A stretch of 59,014 nt of DNA, taken from positions 1-59,014 of the forward strand of contig VEQP01000017.1 in the NCBI GenBank assembly GCA_018883185.1, read 5' to 3'. The notes beneath the pieces were generated by a model. It was not told the DNA's origin. It did no database searches and saw nothing but the letters and a program-made list of their open reading frames with translations. Positions 14,655 through 23,260 of this stretch are shown in pieces. A program made the translations under genes and the position numbers. Position 1 is the first letter of the stretch, and every line of letters begins with the position of its first letter. The stretch is from Nevskiaceae bacterium. Lineage in GTDB: Bacteria > Pseudomonadota > Gammaproteobacteria > Steroidobacterales > Steroidobacteraceae.

Positions 14655-15875
14655 ATGACTGCAGCCCCCAATCGAACCACCTTGATCGCGATCGCCGTTG
14701 CCGTGCTGTGCGCCGGTTGGGCGATCTACGCCACGCGTCATCCGGCCGGAGGCTCCTCCGGCATGGGTCCACCAGCGATGGGTGGACCCGGGTCTGGGAT
14801 GGCCGGCCGCGGCGGTATGCCGCCCGGTGGGCGCAGCCCGGGCGGGGCGCCGGGTGGCGGCATGCCCGTGCCGGTGGTCAGCCAGAGCGTGAGCGAGCAG
14901 CCGATCTCCCGTGAATTGAAAGCGCTCGGCACCGCAGCAGCCAACGAAGCGGTGGTGGTGACGGCGAAAAGCTCGAACCTCGTCACTGCGATCCGTTTTA
15001 GCGATGGTGCGCGGGTGGCTCGAGGGGCTGTGCTCGTCGAGCTCGACAGCGCGCAGGCGAGGGCGGATCTGGCTGCGGCGAATGCGGCTCTGGTCGAGAG
15101 CACGGCCCAGTTCGAGCGCGGTCGGGACTTGTTGCCGACCCAGGCCTTGTCGAAATCACAGTTCGATCAAATCGTGGCCGCAAAGAACGCCAATGCGGCG
15201 CGGGTGGATGCGGCGCGCGCGCGCCTCGAGGACACCGTCATCCGCGCGCCCTTCAGCGGCCGCGTCGGTCTGCGCCGGGTGAGCGTGGGCAGCCTCATCA
15301 GCCCGGGCACGGTGATCACCACCCTCGATGACAGCAGTCTCATCAAGGTCGATTTCGCCGTGCCGGAGATCAACCTGACGGCGCTGCGGGCTGGGTTGCC
15401 GGTGACCGTGACCTCGGTCGCGTATCCCGGCAAACGGTTCAGCGGCAAAGTCGCCAGCGTCGATTCGCGGGTTGACCCTACCAGTCGCTCGGTGCTGGTG
15501 CGTGCGGAGTTGCCGAACGGCGACGGTCTGCTCAAGCCCGGCATGTTTCTCAACGTCGCGCTGCAGCGCGACCAGCGCACGGCGATCGTGGTTCCGGAAG
15601 AAGCGCTCGTGCCCGAGCAGAACCGCCAGTTCGTTTTCGTTGTCACCGGCGGCATGGCCGAGAAGCGCGAAGTTCGCATCGGCAGCCGCAGCCCGGGTAG
15701 TGTGGAGATCGTGCAGGGCTTGCGCGCCGGCGAGCGCATCGTGGTCGAAGGTACGGTGAAGCTGCGCGACAGCGGGCCCGTGCGTGACCTCGCCAAAGAT
15801 TTGGGCGGTGCTGCGCAAGGTGCGCCACGTGGCGGGCCGCCGACTCAGTCGCAAGCGGCGGGCCGGCGTCCATGA
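14655..15875 (+). CDS. RND efflux system periplasmic adaptor
   Basis: A 406-residue membrane fusion protein that links an inner-membrane RND pump to an outer-membrane channel. Residues ~7-22 are the N-terminal membrane or signal segment. They are followed by an unusual Gly/Pro/Met-rich tether at about residues 30-75. The adaptor fold then appears: the first lipoyl half near VVVTAKSSNLVTAIRFSDG, a helical hairpin with LSKSQFDQIVAAKN, the second lipoyl half TVIRAPFSGRVGLRRVSVGS, and the beta-barrel and proximal domains. It overlaps the pump gene by 4 nt (ATGA), so the two are co-translated. No outer-membrane factor gene is in the window. Confidence 0.92.
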   Translation: MTAAPNRTTLIAIAVAVLCAGWAIYATRHPAGGSSGMGPPAMGGPGSGMAGRGGMPPGGRSPGGAPGGGMPVPVVSQSVSEQPISRELKALGTAAANEAVVVTAKSSNLVTAIRFSDGARVARGAVLVELDSAQARADLAAANAALVESTAQFERGRDLLPTQALSKSQFDQIVAAKNANAARVDAARARLEDTVIRAPFSGRVGLRRVSVGSLISPGTVITTLDDSSLIKVDFAVPEINLTALRAGLPVTVTSVAYPGKRFSGKVASVDSRVDPTSRSVLVRAELPNGDGLLKPGMFLNVALQRDQRTAIVVPEEALVPEQNRQFVFVVTGGMAEKREVRIGSRSPGSVEIVQGLRAGERIVVEGTVKLRDSGPVRDLAKDLGGAAQGAPRGGPPTQSQAAGRRP

Positions 15876-18800
15876 CGCTGTCGGATCTGTCGATTCGACG
15901 ACCGGTATTCGCCACCGTGTTGTCGTTGCTGCTGCTGATCCTCGGGATCATGGCGGCATTGCGGCTCTCCATCCGCGAGTATCCGGATGTCAGTCGTCCG
16001 GTGGTCGGCGTGTCGGTCTTCTATCGCGGCGCCAATGCAGCGGTGATCGAAGCGCGGGTGACACAGATCCTCGAGGACGAAATCGCCGGCATCGAGGGTG
16101 TCGAGAAGTTGAGCTCCGCCAGTCGCGACGAATTCGCGCGCATCAACGTGGAGTTCGCCATCGATCGTGATCTCGACGCGGCAGCCAACGACGTACGTGA
16201 GCGCATTTCGCGTGTCGCCTCGCGTTTGCCGCAGGAAGCGGAGGCGCCGCAAATCACCAAAGTGGACGATTCGGCGGAGCCGATCATCTACGTCAATTTC
16301 TCCAGTAGCCAACGCAGCGCGCTCGAGCTCAGCGAGTACATTGATCGCTACGTCGTCGATCGATTCAGCGCTTTGCCGGGCGTGGCCGCGGCGCGTCTTG
16401 CGGGCGGCAGTCGGTATGCGATGCGCATTTGGCTCGATCGCGAGGCCCTCGCGGCGCGGCAATTGACCGTCAACGATATCGAAACCGCGCTGCGGCGCGA
16501 GAACGTGGAGTTGCCGGCGGGACGCATCGAGTCACGCGAGCGCGAGTTCACCCTGCGCACGCGGACCTCGATGGAAACACCGGAGGATTTTCGCTCGCTC
16601 GTCATCGGGCGGGCGCCGGATGGCTACCTCGTGCGTCTCGGCGATGTGGCCGAGGTCGGGCTCGCGGCCGAAGACCAACGCAATCTCGCGCGCTCAAATG
16701 GTTTGCCCGGGGTCAGCATCGGCATCGTGCCGACCTCGAAAGCCAACGTGCTGGATGTTTCCAAGGCCGTCACGCGCGAGGTCGAGCTCGTACAGGGCGC
16801 GCTGCCCAAGGACATCACCGGCGAGATCAACCTCGATTTCACCGTGTTCGTCACCGAATCGATGCGCAAGGTGGTCACCGTACTGCTCGAGACTCTGTTG
16901 ATCGTGCTGGTGGTGATCTTCGTCTTCCTCGGTACTTGGCGCGCGACGCTCATTCCAGCCGTCACCATTCCCGTATCGATCCTCGCGGCCGCCATCGTCA
17001 TGGCCATGCTCGGCTACTCGATCAATACTTTGACCCTGCTCGGTGCGGTGCTCGCAATCGGGCTCGTTGTCGATGATGCCATCGTAGTGCTGGAGAATAT
17101 TGCGCGGCGCATCGAGGGCGGTGAGCCGGCCTTGCTCGGCGCCATGCACGGCAGTCGCGAGATCAGCTTTGCGGTGATCGCGACCACGCTGGTGCTGATG
17201 GCCGTGTTCGTACCTGTGTCCTACATGGAGGGCTCGCTCGGGCGTTTGTTCGGCGAGTTCGGCGTGACGGTGGCGGCAGCGGTTGGCTTCTCGGCGCTCG
17301 TCGCGCTGACGCTTACGCCGATGATGGCCTCGAAGCTCTTCGCCAACGGCATCCAACGGGGGCCGCTCGCGGTGAAGCTCGAGGCGAAGTTTCACGAGTT
17401 GGCCAGCGTTTATGAGCAGCAGTTGCGGCGCGTCATGCAGGGCAGGGGTCCTTTGCTCATCGCTTCGGCGGCAGCCCTCTCCACGGTACTACTGGTGTCG
17501 CTGATGGTGTTCGGCAAGCCGGTGCCATGGTTCAAGCTGCAGCAGGAATTCGCACCCACCGAGGATCGGGCGATGATGCCCGTGCTGGTTGGTGCGCCTG
17601 AGGGCGCAAGTCTCGCCAATCTCGATCGCTACATCACGCAGGTCGAGCAGATCATGCTCGATGAAGTGAACGCGGGTAATGGCCGGCGCATCATCACGCG
17701 CTCGGGTTCGTTCGGCTCACAGTCCGAGGTGAACAACGGCACGGTGTACATGCCGATGACCCTATGGGACGAGCGCGATGAGACTGCGCAGCAGGTCGCC
17801 CAGCGTGTGCGTGCACGCACGGCGGCGATCACCGGAGTACGCATCGTCGTCATCTCGCCGCCCTCGTTCGGTATGCGCGGTATCGGCAAGCCGCTGCAGG
17901 TGGTGCTGGGCGGCGGTGATTACGAGGAACTCGCTGCTTGGCGCGACAAGGTCATCACACGGGTACAGCGCGAGAATCCGCGCATCATCGGCTTGGAGTC
18001 CGACTACCAGGAGCGCAAGCCGCAGCTGCAGGTGCGTATCGATCGCAATCGCGCTGCCGACCTCGGTGTCTCGCTGCAGAATGTCGGCCGTACGCTCGAA
18101 ACCATGCTGGGCTCGCGTATCGTCACCACGTTCATGCGCGTCGGCGAGGAATACAACGTCATCCTGCAGGCGCGCGAAGAGGATCGCGCCACGGTCGATG
18201 ATCTCGGCAACCTATACGTGCGTTCGGATCGTAGCGGTGAGATGGTGCCCCTGTCGGCGCTCGTCAGCGTGCAGGAGACGGCCGGCTCGAATGCGCTGCG
18301 TCGATTCGACAGGTTACGTTCGATCACCTTGACTGCCAATCTCGTGCCCGGTTATTCGCTCGGCGAGGCGCTCGATTACGTCGAGGGTGTGATCCGCGAG
18401 GAGATCCCTGAGGGCGTGCAGATCGGTTACGACGGCGAATCGCGCGAACTGAAACAATCGGGCGGCAGGCTCTGGGTGACTTTCGCGTTTGCGTTGCTCA
18501 TCGTCTACCTGGTGCTGGCCGCGCAGTTCGAAAGTTTCATCCATCCGCTCGTCATCCTCGCTACCGTGCCGCTTGCCATTTCCGGTGCGCTCGTGGGTCT
18601 GTGGCTCTTCAACGGCTCGATCAACGTCTTCAGCCAAATCGGCGGCATCATGCTGATCGGCATCGCCTGCAAGAACGGCATCTTGATTGTCGAGTTCGCC
18701 AACCAGCTGCGCGATCGTGGTATCGAGTACGTCGAGGCGGTGATCGAGGCCGCGGCGATCCGTCTGCGACCCGTGCTCATGACGAGCTTATGCACGGCCT

Positions 18801-19033
18801 TCGGTGCCGTGCCGCTGATGATTGCGACCGGCGCTGGAGCCGAGAGTCGGCACGCAATTGGTGCCGCCGTGTTTTTCGGTACGGTGTTTTCACTTGCGCT
18901 GACGCTGTTCGTGCTGCCTGCCCTCTACGCACTGATTGCACGTAACACCACTTCGCCTCACCATGTGAGCGATCTGATCGACCGCTTGTCCCGGGCCAAC
19001 CCACCGTCCGACCCCGCAGGAGTATCCAAATGA
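15872..19033 (+). CDS. RND efflux pump inner-membrane transporter (AcrB/MexF type)
   Basis: A 1053-residue proton-driven transporter of the hydrophobe/amphiphile efflux family, the usual length. It begins LSIRRPVFATVLSLLLLILG (TM1). Porter-domain repeats lie at about 40-330, and the TM2-TM6 block includes VLAIGLVVDDAIVVLENIAR, where the paired Asp in TM4 carry protons. A second porter repeat follows, then TM8-TM12 with GIACKNGILIVEFANQLRDR. Substrates cannot be predicted. It is flanked by overlapping genes for its adaptor and a MAPEG protein, which makes a three-gene operon. Confidence 0.95.
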   Translation: MTLSDLSIRRPVFATVLSLLLLILGIMAALRLSIREYPDVSRPVVGVSVFYRGANAAVIEARVTQILEDEIAGIEGVEKLSSASRDEFARINVEFAIDRDLDAAANDVRERISRVASRLPQEAEAPQITKVDDSAEPIIYVNFSSSQRSALELSEYIDRYVVDRFSALPGVAAARLAGGSRYAMRIWLDREALAARQLTVNDIETALRRENVELPAGRIESREREFTLRTRTSMETPEDFRSLVIGRAPDGYLVRLGDVAEVGLAAEDQRNLARSNGLPGVSIGIVPTSKANVLDVSKAVTREVELVQGALPKDITGEINLDFTVFVTESMRKVVTVLLETLLIVLVVIFVFLGTWRATLIPAVTIPVSILAAAIVMAMLGYSINTLTLLGAVLAIGLVVDDAIVVLENIARRIEGGEPALLGAMHGSREISFAVIATTLVLMAVFVPVSYMEGSLGRLFGEFGVTVAAAVGFSALVALTLTPMMASKLFANGIQRGPLAVKLEAKFHELASVYEQQLRRVMQGRGPLLIASAAALSTVLLVSLMVFGKPVPWFKLQQEFAPTEDRAMMPVLVGAPEGASLANLDRYITQVEQIMLDEVNAGNGRRIITRSGSFGSQSEVNNGTVYMPMTLWDERDETAQQVAQRVRARTAAITGVRIVVISPPSFGMRGIGKPLQVVLGGGDYEELAAWRDKVITRVQRENPRIIGLESDYQERKPQLQVRIDRNRAADLGVSLQNVGRTLETMLGSRIVTTFMRVGEEYNVILQAREEDRATVDDLGNLYVRSDRSGEMVPLSALVSVQETAGSNALRRFDRLRSITLTANLVPGYSLGEALDYVEGVIREEIPEGVQIGYDGESRELKQSGGRLWVTFAFALLIVYLVLAAQFESFIHPLVILATVPLAISGALVGLWLFNGSINVFSQIGGIMLIGIACKNGILIVEFANQLRDRGIEYVEAVIEAAAIRLRPVLMTSLCTAFGAVPLMIATGAGAESRHAIGAAVFFGTVFSLALTLFVLPALYALIARNTTSPHHVSDLIDRLSRANPPSDPAGVSK

Positions 19034-19419
19034 CCACAGCTCTTTGGGCTTTATTTGTCGCTGCGCTGATGCCCGTCGTCTGCGCGGGAATTTCCAAGGC
19101 CGGCGCGACCGATCGGTATGACAACCGCAATCCGCGTGATTGGCTGTCCCGACGCGAGGGCTATCGAGCTCGCGCCTACGCGGCTCAGCAGAACTCTTGG
19201 GAAGCCCTGATCGTCTTTACGGCAGGACTCGCCGCGGCGTTTTTAGGCGGTGCGGACCCCTCTGCCGTTTCGACGGTGGCCATCATTTTCACGGTCGCCC
19301 GCATTGCCTACCTCGCGTGCTACCTCGCTGACTTGGCCACCTTGCGTTCGCTCGTGTGGCTTGTTGGCTTCGGCAGCTGCCTCTGTCTGATCGTGATGGG
19401 TGCACAACACGCCGCATGA
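19030..19419 (+). CDS. MAPEG family membrane protein
   Basis: A 129-residue integral membrane protein with four predicted spans. It carries the typical MAPEG pattern of an early N..P segment (YDNRNPRDWLSRREGYRARA), the following AAQQNSWEAL and the third span region VARIAYLACYLAD. The family includes glutathione-dependent enzymes, but bacterial members like this one are mostly uncharacterised. It starts inside the pump stop (ATGA). A link to detoxification together with the pump is plausible but inferred. Confidence 0.85.
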   Translation: MTTALWALFVAALMPVVCAGISKAGATDRYDNRNPRDWLSRREGYRARAYAAQQNSWEALIVFTAGLAAAFLGGADPSAVSTVAIIFTVARIAYLACYLADLATLRSLVWLVGFGSCLCLIVMGAQHAA

Positions 19420-19432
19420 GTGAGTCCTTTGC

Positions 19433-20275
19433 ATGAGTGAGCCCGCCGTGATGGAGGCGGTGGTGCAGCCGCCCACCTCGGTGTCGACCTCGAGCACCTT
19501 CCGCAAGTTGCAGGCGCGGCTGCGGGGTTTGGTCGGCAAAGCCATCGAGGATTACGCCATGATCGCCGAGGGCGACAAGGTGATGGTGTGCCTGTCGGGT
19601 GGCAAGGATTCCTACACCCTGCTCGATATGCTGCTGTCCTTGCAGCGCAGCGCGCCGGTGCACTTCGAGCTCGTCGCCGTGAATCTCGACCAGAAGCAGC
19701 CGGGATTTCCGCCCGAGGTGCTGCCTGACTATCTGCGCGGCCTCGGTGTGCCGTTCCACGTGATCGAGCAAGACACCTATAGCGTCGTCAAGCGGGTGAT
19801 TCCTGAAGGCAAGACGATGTGTGGCCTCTGCTCGCGCCTGCGTCGCGGCGCGCTGTATCGCTGGGCTGCAGAGAACGGCGTGACCAAGGTAGCGCTTGGA
19901 CATCATCGCGACGACATCGTCGAGACGCTGTTCCTCAACATGTTCTTTGGCGGCAAGCTCAAGGCCATGGCGCCGAAGCTGCGCTCGGAGGACGGCAGGC
20001 ACATCGTGATTCGGCCGCTCGCCTATGTTGCCGAGCGCGACATCGAGCGCTACGCGCGGGCACGCCATTTCCCGATTATTCCGTGCAAGTTGTGCGGCTC
20101 GCAGGACAACGCGCAGCGGCGCGCCATCAAGGCGATGTTGCAGCAGTGGGAGGCCGCGTATCCCGGGCGCACGGAGTCGATCTTCAGTGCGCTGTGCAGC
20201 GTCGAGCCTGCGCATCTGGCGGACCCTCAGTTGTTCGACTTTCGTGCGCTGCGTGCCAGCACGCATGAGCTCTGA
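19433..20275 (+). CDS. ttcA: tRNA 2-thiocytidine biosynthesis protein TtcA
   Basis: A 280-residue enzyme that makes 2-thiocytidine at position 32 of some tRNAs. It contains the PP-loop SGGKDS at 55-60 for ATP, the central MCGLC pair of cysteines and the PCKLCGSQ cysteine, which together hold the iron-sulfur cluster. The helix [17 protein letters not shown] is also diagnostic. Length is close to that of E. coli TtcA, apart from a slightly long N-terminus. Its 3' end overlaps the start of the ADP-ribosylglycohydrolase-like gene by 11 nt. Confidence 0.96.
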   Translation: MSEPAVMEAVVQPPTSVSTSSTFRKLQARLRGLVGKAIEDYAMIAEGDKVMVCLSGGKDSYTLLDMLLSLQRSAPVHFELVAVNLDQKQPGFPPEVLPDYLRGLGVPFHVIEQDTYSVVKRVIPEGKTMCGLCSRLRRGALYRWAAENGVTKVALGHHRDDIVETLFLNMFFGGKLKAMAPKLRSEDGRHIVIRPLAYVAERDIERYARARHFPIIPCKLCGSQDNAQRRAIKAMLQQWEAAYPGRTESIFSALCSVEPAHLADPQLFDFRALRASTHEL

Positions 20276-21155
20276 GCAGGATCCATCGGCCGATTCCCTT
20301 GCGCTCGTGGCGCGCTTGCGCAGTCGTTTTCGCGGTGCCTTGCTCGGGCTCGCCGTCGGCGATGCGTTGGCGGCGGCGGTGCAGTTCGCGCGGCCCGGAA
20401 GCTTCGCGCCCGTGCGCGATCTGCTGGGCGGTGGCCCCTTCGATCTGCCGCGCGGCGCGTGGAGCGACGACACGGCGCTGACTCTCGCACTCGCCCGAAG
20501 CCTGCTTGAGCAAGGTCGCTGCGATGTCGACGATCAGCGCGAGCGGTTTCGTCGCTGGCAGCGTGACGGTGAGGGCTCTGCCACCGGCGAGTGTCTGGGC
20601 ATCACCGGGAGCGTCGCCCGAGCGCTCGCAGCCGGCGCACCCGATTCGACGGTGGCTGATGGGGCCGACGCGTTGGCACGTACCGCACCGCTTGCCATGT
20701 TCCGCTTCGGCGACGAGCCGCGTCTGCTCGAGGATCTGCGCAGCATGGCGGGCGTAACCAGCCATGAGACGACGACTGTCGAGGTAGTCGAGAATTTCGG
20801 CCTGACTCTCGGTGCAGCGCTGGCCGGACGGCATGCGCCACTCGAAGTACATGCCCTGCGCCGGGTGGACCAAGGCAATGAGGCCGCGCGCGTGCTGGCG
20901 CTCGCTACGCAGGCGGTCGCCGAGACGACGAGCTGGAAACAAGCCGTGCTGCAGGTGGTCAATCAGGGCGGTGATGCCGATGTGGTGGCCGCGGTGTGCG
21001 GGCAATTGGCGGGTGCCGTGTATGGCGTCGAAGCGATACCGCTCGCGTGGCGCGCTGCGCTCATGCAGCGCGAGGCGATGGAGGAGATCGCTGACGCTCT
21101 GCTTGCTGAGGCCCTGATCGCGCTCGCTGAGGCGAGCGGAGAGCCCTCGTCATGA
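20265..21155 (+). CDS. ADP-ribosylglycohydrolase (DraG/ARH)-like protein
   Basis: A 296-residue all-helical protein of the DraG family, which removes ADP-ribose from proteins or small molecules using two metal ions. The N-terminal metal site is present as SDDT at 67-70, preceded by [15 protein letters not shown]. The C-terminal site is QGGDADVV: D237 and D239 are there, but the Thr or Ser that normally follows is V240. That could weaken metal binding. The ATG at 20265 lies within the ttcA end (11-nt overlap) and the gene overlaps the peptidase gene by 4 nt. A DraT-type transferase is not seen nearby. Confidence 0.85.
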   Translation: MSSEQDPSADSLALVARLRSRFRGALLGLAVGDALAAAVQFARPGSFAPVRDLLGGGPFDLPRGAWSDDTALTLALARSLLEQGRCDVDDQRERFRRWQRDGEGSATGECLGITGSVARALAAGAPDSTVADGADALARTAPLAMFRFGDEPRLLEDLRSMAGVTSHETTTVEVVENFGLTLGAALAGRHAPLEVHALRRVDQGNEAARVLALATQAVAETTSWKQAVLQVVNQGGDADVVAAVCGQLAGAVYGVEAIPLAWRAALMQREAMEEIADALLAEALIALAEASGEPSS

Positions 21156-22195
21156 GTCGCGCGGCGCGACTAGGTCGACGTACGCCTGTCTGGGCGCGCG
21201 ACACCGATGCGCGCTTGCTGCGTCGGCGCTTTCGTGATTTGCATCTCGGAGCTCCACAGCGCGCCGTACTGCGGCGCGCCATCGCGCGGCTGCACCGTGA
21301 GCTCGAGGCGGCGGGCATACGCCTGCAACCGCACGTGTGGTTTTCAGAGGAATGGTTTTCGCCAGATGGCGTACCCGGAATCGCCATCCCGTTTTATCTT
21401 GCCCATCCGCGCTTGGAGCGTCTGGAGCGCCGCCTGACGCGCACCGTCGAGGGCGGCAACTCAACGAGTCTGCTGCGCATCCTGCGGCACGAGGTCGGAC
21501 ATGCCGTGGACACCGCGTATCGATTGCGACGCCGCAAGCTATGGCGCGACACTTTCGGTCCGCCGCGCGCACCGTACCCCGATCGCTACGTCATCGACAC
21601 CCACAGCCGCGCTTACGTGCAGCACCTCGATGGCTGGTATGCGCAGGCACACCCGGCCGAAGATTTCGCCGAAACCTTCGCCGTTTGGTTATCGCCGCGG
21701 TCGGGGTGGCGCAAGCGCTATTCGGGCTGGCCTGCGATGGTCAAATTACAGGTCATGCAGACGCTGATGGAGAGCATTCGCGAGCGCAACCCCATCGTGC
21801 GTTCGGCCACGCGCATCGAGAGCGTTGCCGCCAACGAGCTCACTCTGGGCGAGTACTACCGGCAGATCCTTGCGCGGCGTTCGCAGTGCGATTTTTCGGC
21901 TATCGATCGGCGGCTCGGCAGAGCCTTCGGTGGCAAACCTCGCGAGGGCCGCGCGCGTCGTGCCGATAGTTTGCTGCGGGCCAATCGTGCGGAGCTCGCG
22001 CGCTATGCGGTCCAGCATAGTGGCATTGACGCGTACAGCGCGGGCCAGCTCATCGATCTGGCAATAGAGCGTTGTCGCGAGCGGCAACTGTGGCTCAAGG
22101 GCCCGGCCTCCGAGTGCGTGCACCACGCGCGGGCGATGGTGTTGCGACTCACGCGTGCTGGTCGGCGTGGAATCAAGGTGGGGTTTGCATTGTGA
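21152..22195 (+). CDS. Putative zinc-binding metallopeptidase
   Basis: A 347-residue protein with the zincin signature HEVGH (in LRILRHEVGHAVDTAYRL, near residues 115-119) and a downstream acidic ligand region AEDFAETFAVWL. This pattern matches the putative zinc-binding metallopeptidase family often found beside ATP-grasp ligases. There is no signal peptide, so it should act in the cytoplasm. It starts inside the stop of the DraG-like gene (ATGA) and is followed after 27 nt by the ATP-grasp gene. The C-terminal part is Arg-rich. The substrate is unknown; trimming of a ligase product is a reasonable guess. Confidence 0.8.
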   Translation: MSRAARLGRRTPVWARDTDARLLRRRFRDLHLGAPQRAVLRRAIARLHRELEAAGIRLQPHVWFSEEWFSPDGVPGIAIPFYLAHPRLERLERRLTRTVEGGNSTSLLRILRHEVGHAVDTAYRLRRRKLWRDTFGPPRAPYPDRYVIDTHSRAYVQHLDGWYAQAHPAEDFAETFAVWLSPRSGWRKRYSGWPAMVKLQVMQTLMESIRERNPIVRSATRIESVAANELTLGEYYRQILARRSQCDFSAIDRRLGRAFGGKPREGRARRADSLLRANRAELARYAVQHSGIDAYSAGQLIDLAIERCRERQLWLKGPASECVHHARAMVLRLTRAGRRGIKVGFAL

Positions 22196-22225
22196 AGGGG
22201 TTTTCATGGTGATGGGGTTTTCATG
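22192..22225 (+). repeat. 17-bp tandem duplication covering the ribosome site and start of the ATP-grasp gene
   Basis: Two adjacent 17-bp units, GTGAAGGGGTTTTCATG and GTGATGGGGTTTTCATG, differ at one base. Each holds a GGGG ribosome-site-like run 4 nt before an ATG. The ATG of the second copy (22223) starts the ATP-grasp protein. The ATG of the first copy opens only a six- to seven-codon frame that stops at the TGA just after the second ATG. The first unit also contains the peptidase stop codon. Confidence 0.75.
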
Positions 22226-23260
22226 TTGAAGAGTCTGCGTATTCTTGTGGTCGTGCATCAGAGTCTCGTGCCGCCCCAGAGTCTCGAGGGGTACACCGAT
22301 CAGCAGATCGACGAATGGCGTACGGAATACGATGTCATCCACAACCTGCGCAGCCTCGGTCATGAAGTGCAGTGCCTCGGTGTCATGGATAGCCTCACCG
22401 AGTTGCGTGCGGCGATCACCGACTGGCATCCCGATGTCGTGTTCAATCTACTCGAAGAATTCAACGGTATCGTCACTTACGATCAGCACGTCGTGGCTTT
22501 TCTCGAGTTGATGCAGCAGCCCTATACGGGCTGCAACCCGCGTGGCCTGCTGCTCTCGCGCGACAAGCCGCTGTCAAAGCGACTGCTTACCTCGCACCGC
22601 ATCCCGACGCCGCAGTTCGCCGTGTTCCGCAAGGGCGTGAAGATTCGTGTGCCCGCCGGTCTGCGTTACCCACTGTTCGTGAAGTCGGCTACTGAAGACG
22701 CTTCGCTAGGCATCGCTCAGGCGTCGGTGGTGGAGACGGCGCAGCAGCTGCAGGATCGAATCGCTTTCATCCAGGGTCAGGTGGGCACCGATGCGTTGGT
22801 CGAGGAGTACATCGCCGGTCGCGAGATCTACGTCGGGGTGCTCGGCAACGAGCGCATCACCTGCCTGCCGCCCTGGGAGCTTTCATTTGGCTCGATGGGC
22901 GAGGGTCAGTCGGCGATTGCCACGCGCAAGGTGAAGTGGGACCGCAAGTACCAGCAGCGCCATGGCATCACGCGCGCCGCGGCGCTCGATCTGCCGGTGG
23001 CGGTGAGGGCAACGCTGGAGCGACTGTCACGACGTATTTATCGATCGCTTGGGCTGTCGGGTTACGCGCGCATGGATTTTCGCGTGCGCGACGACGGGCA
23101 GGTGTTCGTGCTCGAGGCCAACGCAAACCCCTGTCTCGCCGAGGCGGAGGACTTCGCCCAGTCGGCCTTGTCGGCCGGCATCCGCTATCCGCAATTGCTG
23201 CAACGCATCCTGCAGCTCGGCATCCAGTACAAAGCCGAGTGGCGCGCCGGTTACGGCTGA
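22223..23260 (+). CDS. ATP-grasp ligase, D-Ala-D-Ala ligase-like
   Basis: A 345-residue ATP-grasp enzyme. The N-terminal domain carries a start like ILVVVHQSLVPP and the segment VVFNLLEEFNG. The central ATP-binding part includes YPLFVKSATEDASLGIAQ, and EEYIAGREIYVGVLGN follows. The metal-binding end is DGQVFVLEANANPCLA, with the Glu and Asn ligands present. It resembles D-Ala-D-Ala ligases but is not beside cell-wall genes. Its place after a zinc peptidase suggests a peptide or amide ligase of unknown substrate. Its last 10 nt overlap manC on the other strand. Confidence 0.85.
   Translation: MLKSLRILVVVHQSLVPPQSLEGYTDQQIDEWRTEYDVIHNLRSLGHEVQCLGVMDSLTELRAAITDWHPDVVFNLLEEFNGIVTYDQHVVAFLELMQQPYTGCNPRGLLLSRDKPLSKRLLTSHRIPTPQFAVFRKGVKIRVPAGLRYPLFVKSATEDASLGIAQASVVETAQQLQDRIAFIQGQVGTDALVEEYIAGREIYVGVLGNERITCLPPWELSFGSMGEGQSAIATRKVKWDRKYQQRHGITRAAALDLPVAVRATLERLSRRIYRSLGLSGYARMDFRVRDDGQVFVLEANANPCLAEAEDFAQSALSAGIRYPQLLQRILQLGIQYKAEWRAGYG

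Noticed and set aside
19289-20473. Long minus-strand frame over ttcA
   Set aside because: TtcA on the plus strand is complete with all motifs. The opposite frame has no domain and spans two real genes.
22223-23260. Calling the ATP-grasp gene ddl (D-Ala-D-Ala ligase)
   Set aside because: The fold is similar, but the gene lies after a zinc peptidase and not with cell-wall genes, and the diagnostic Ddl residues cannot be confirmed by eye.
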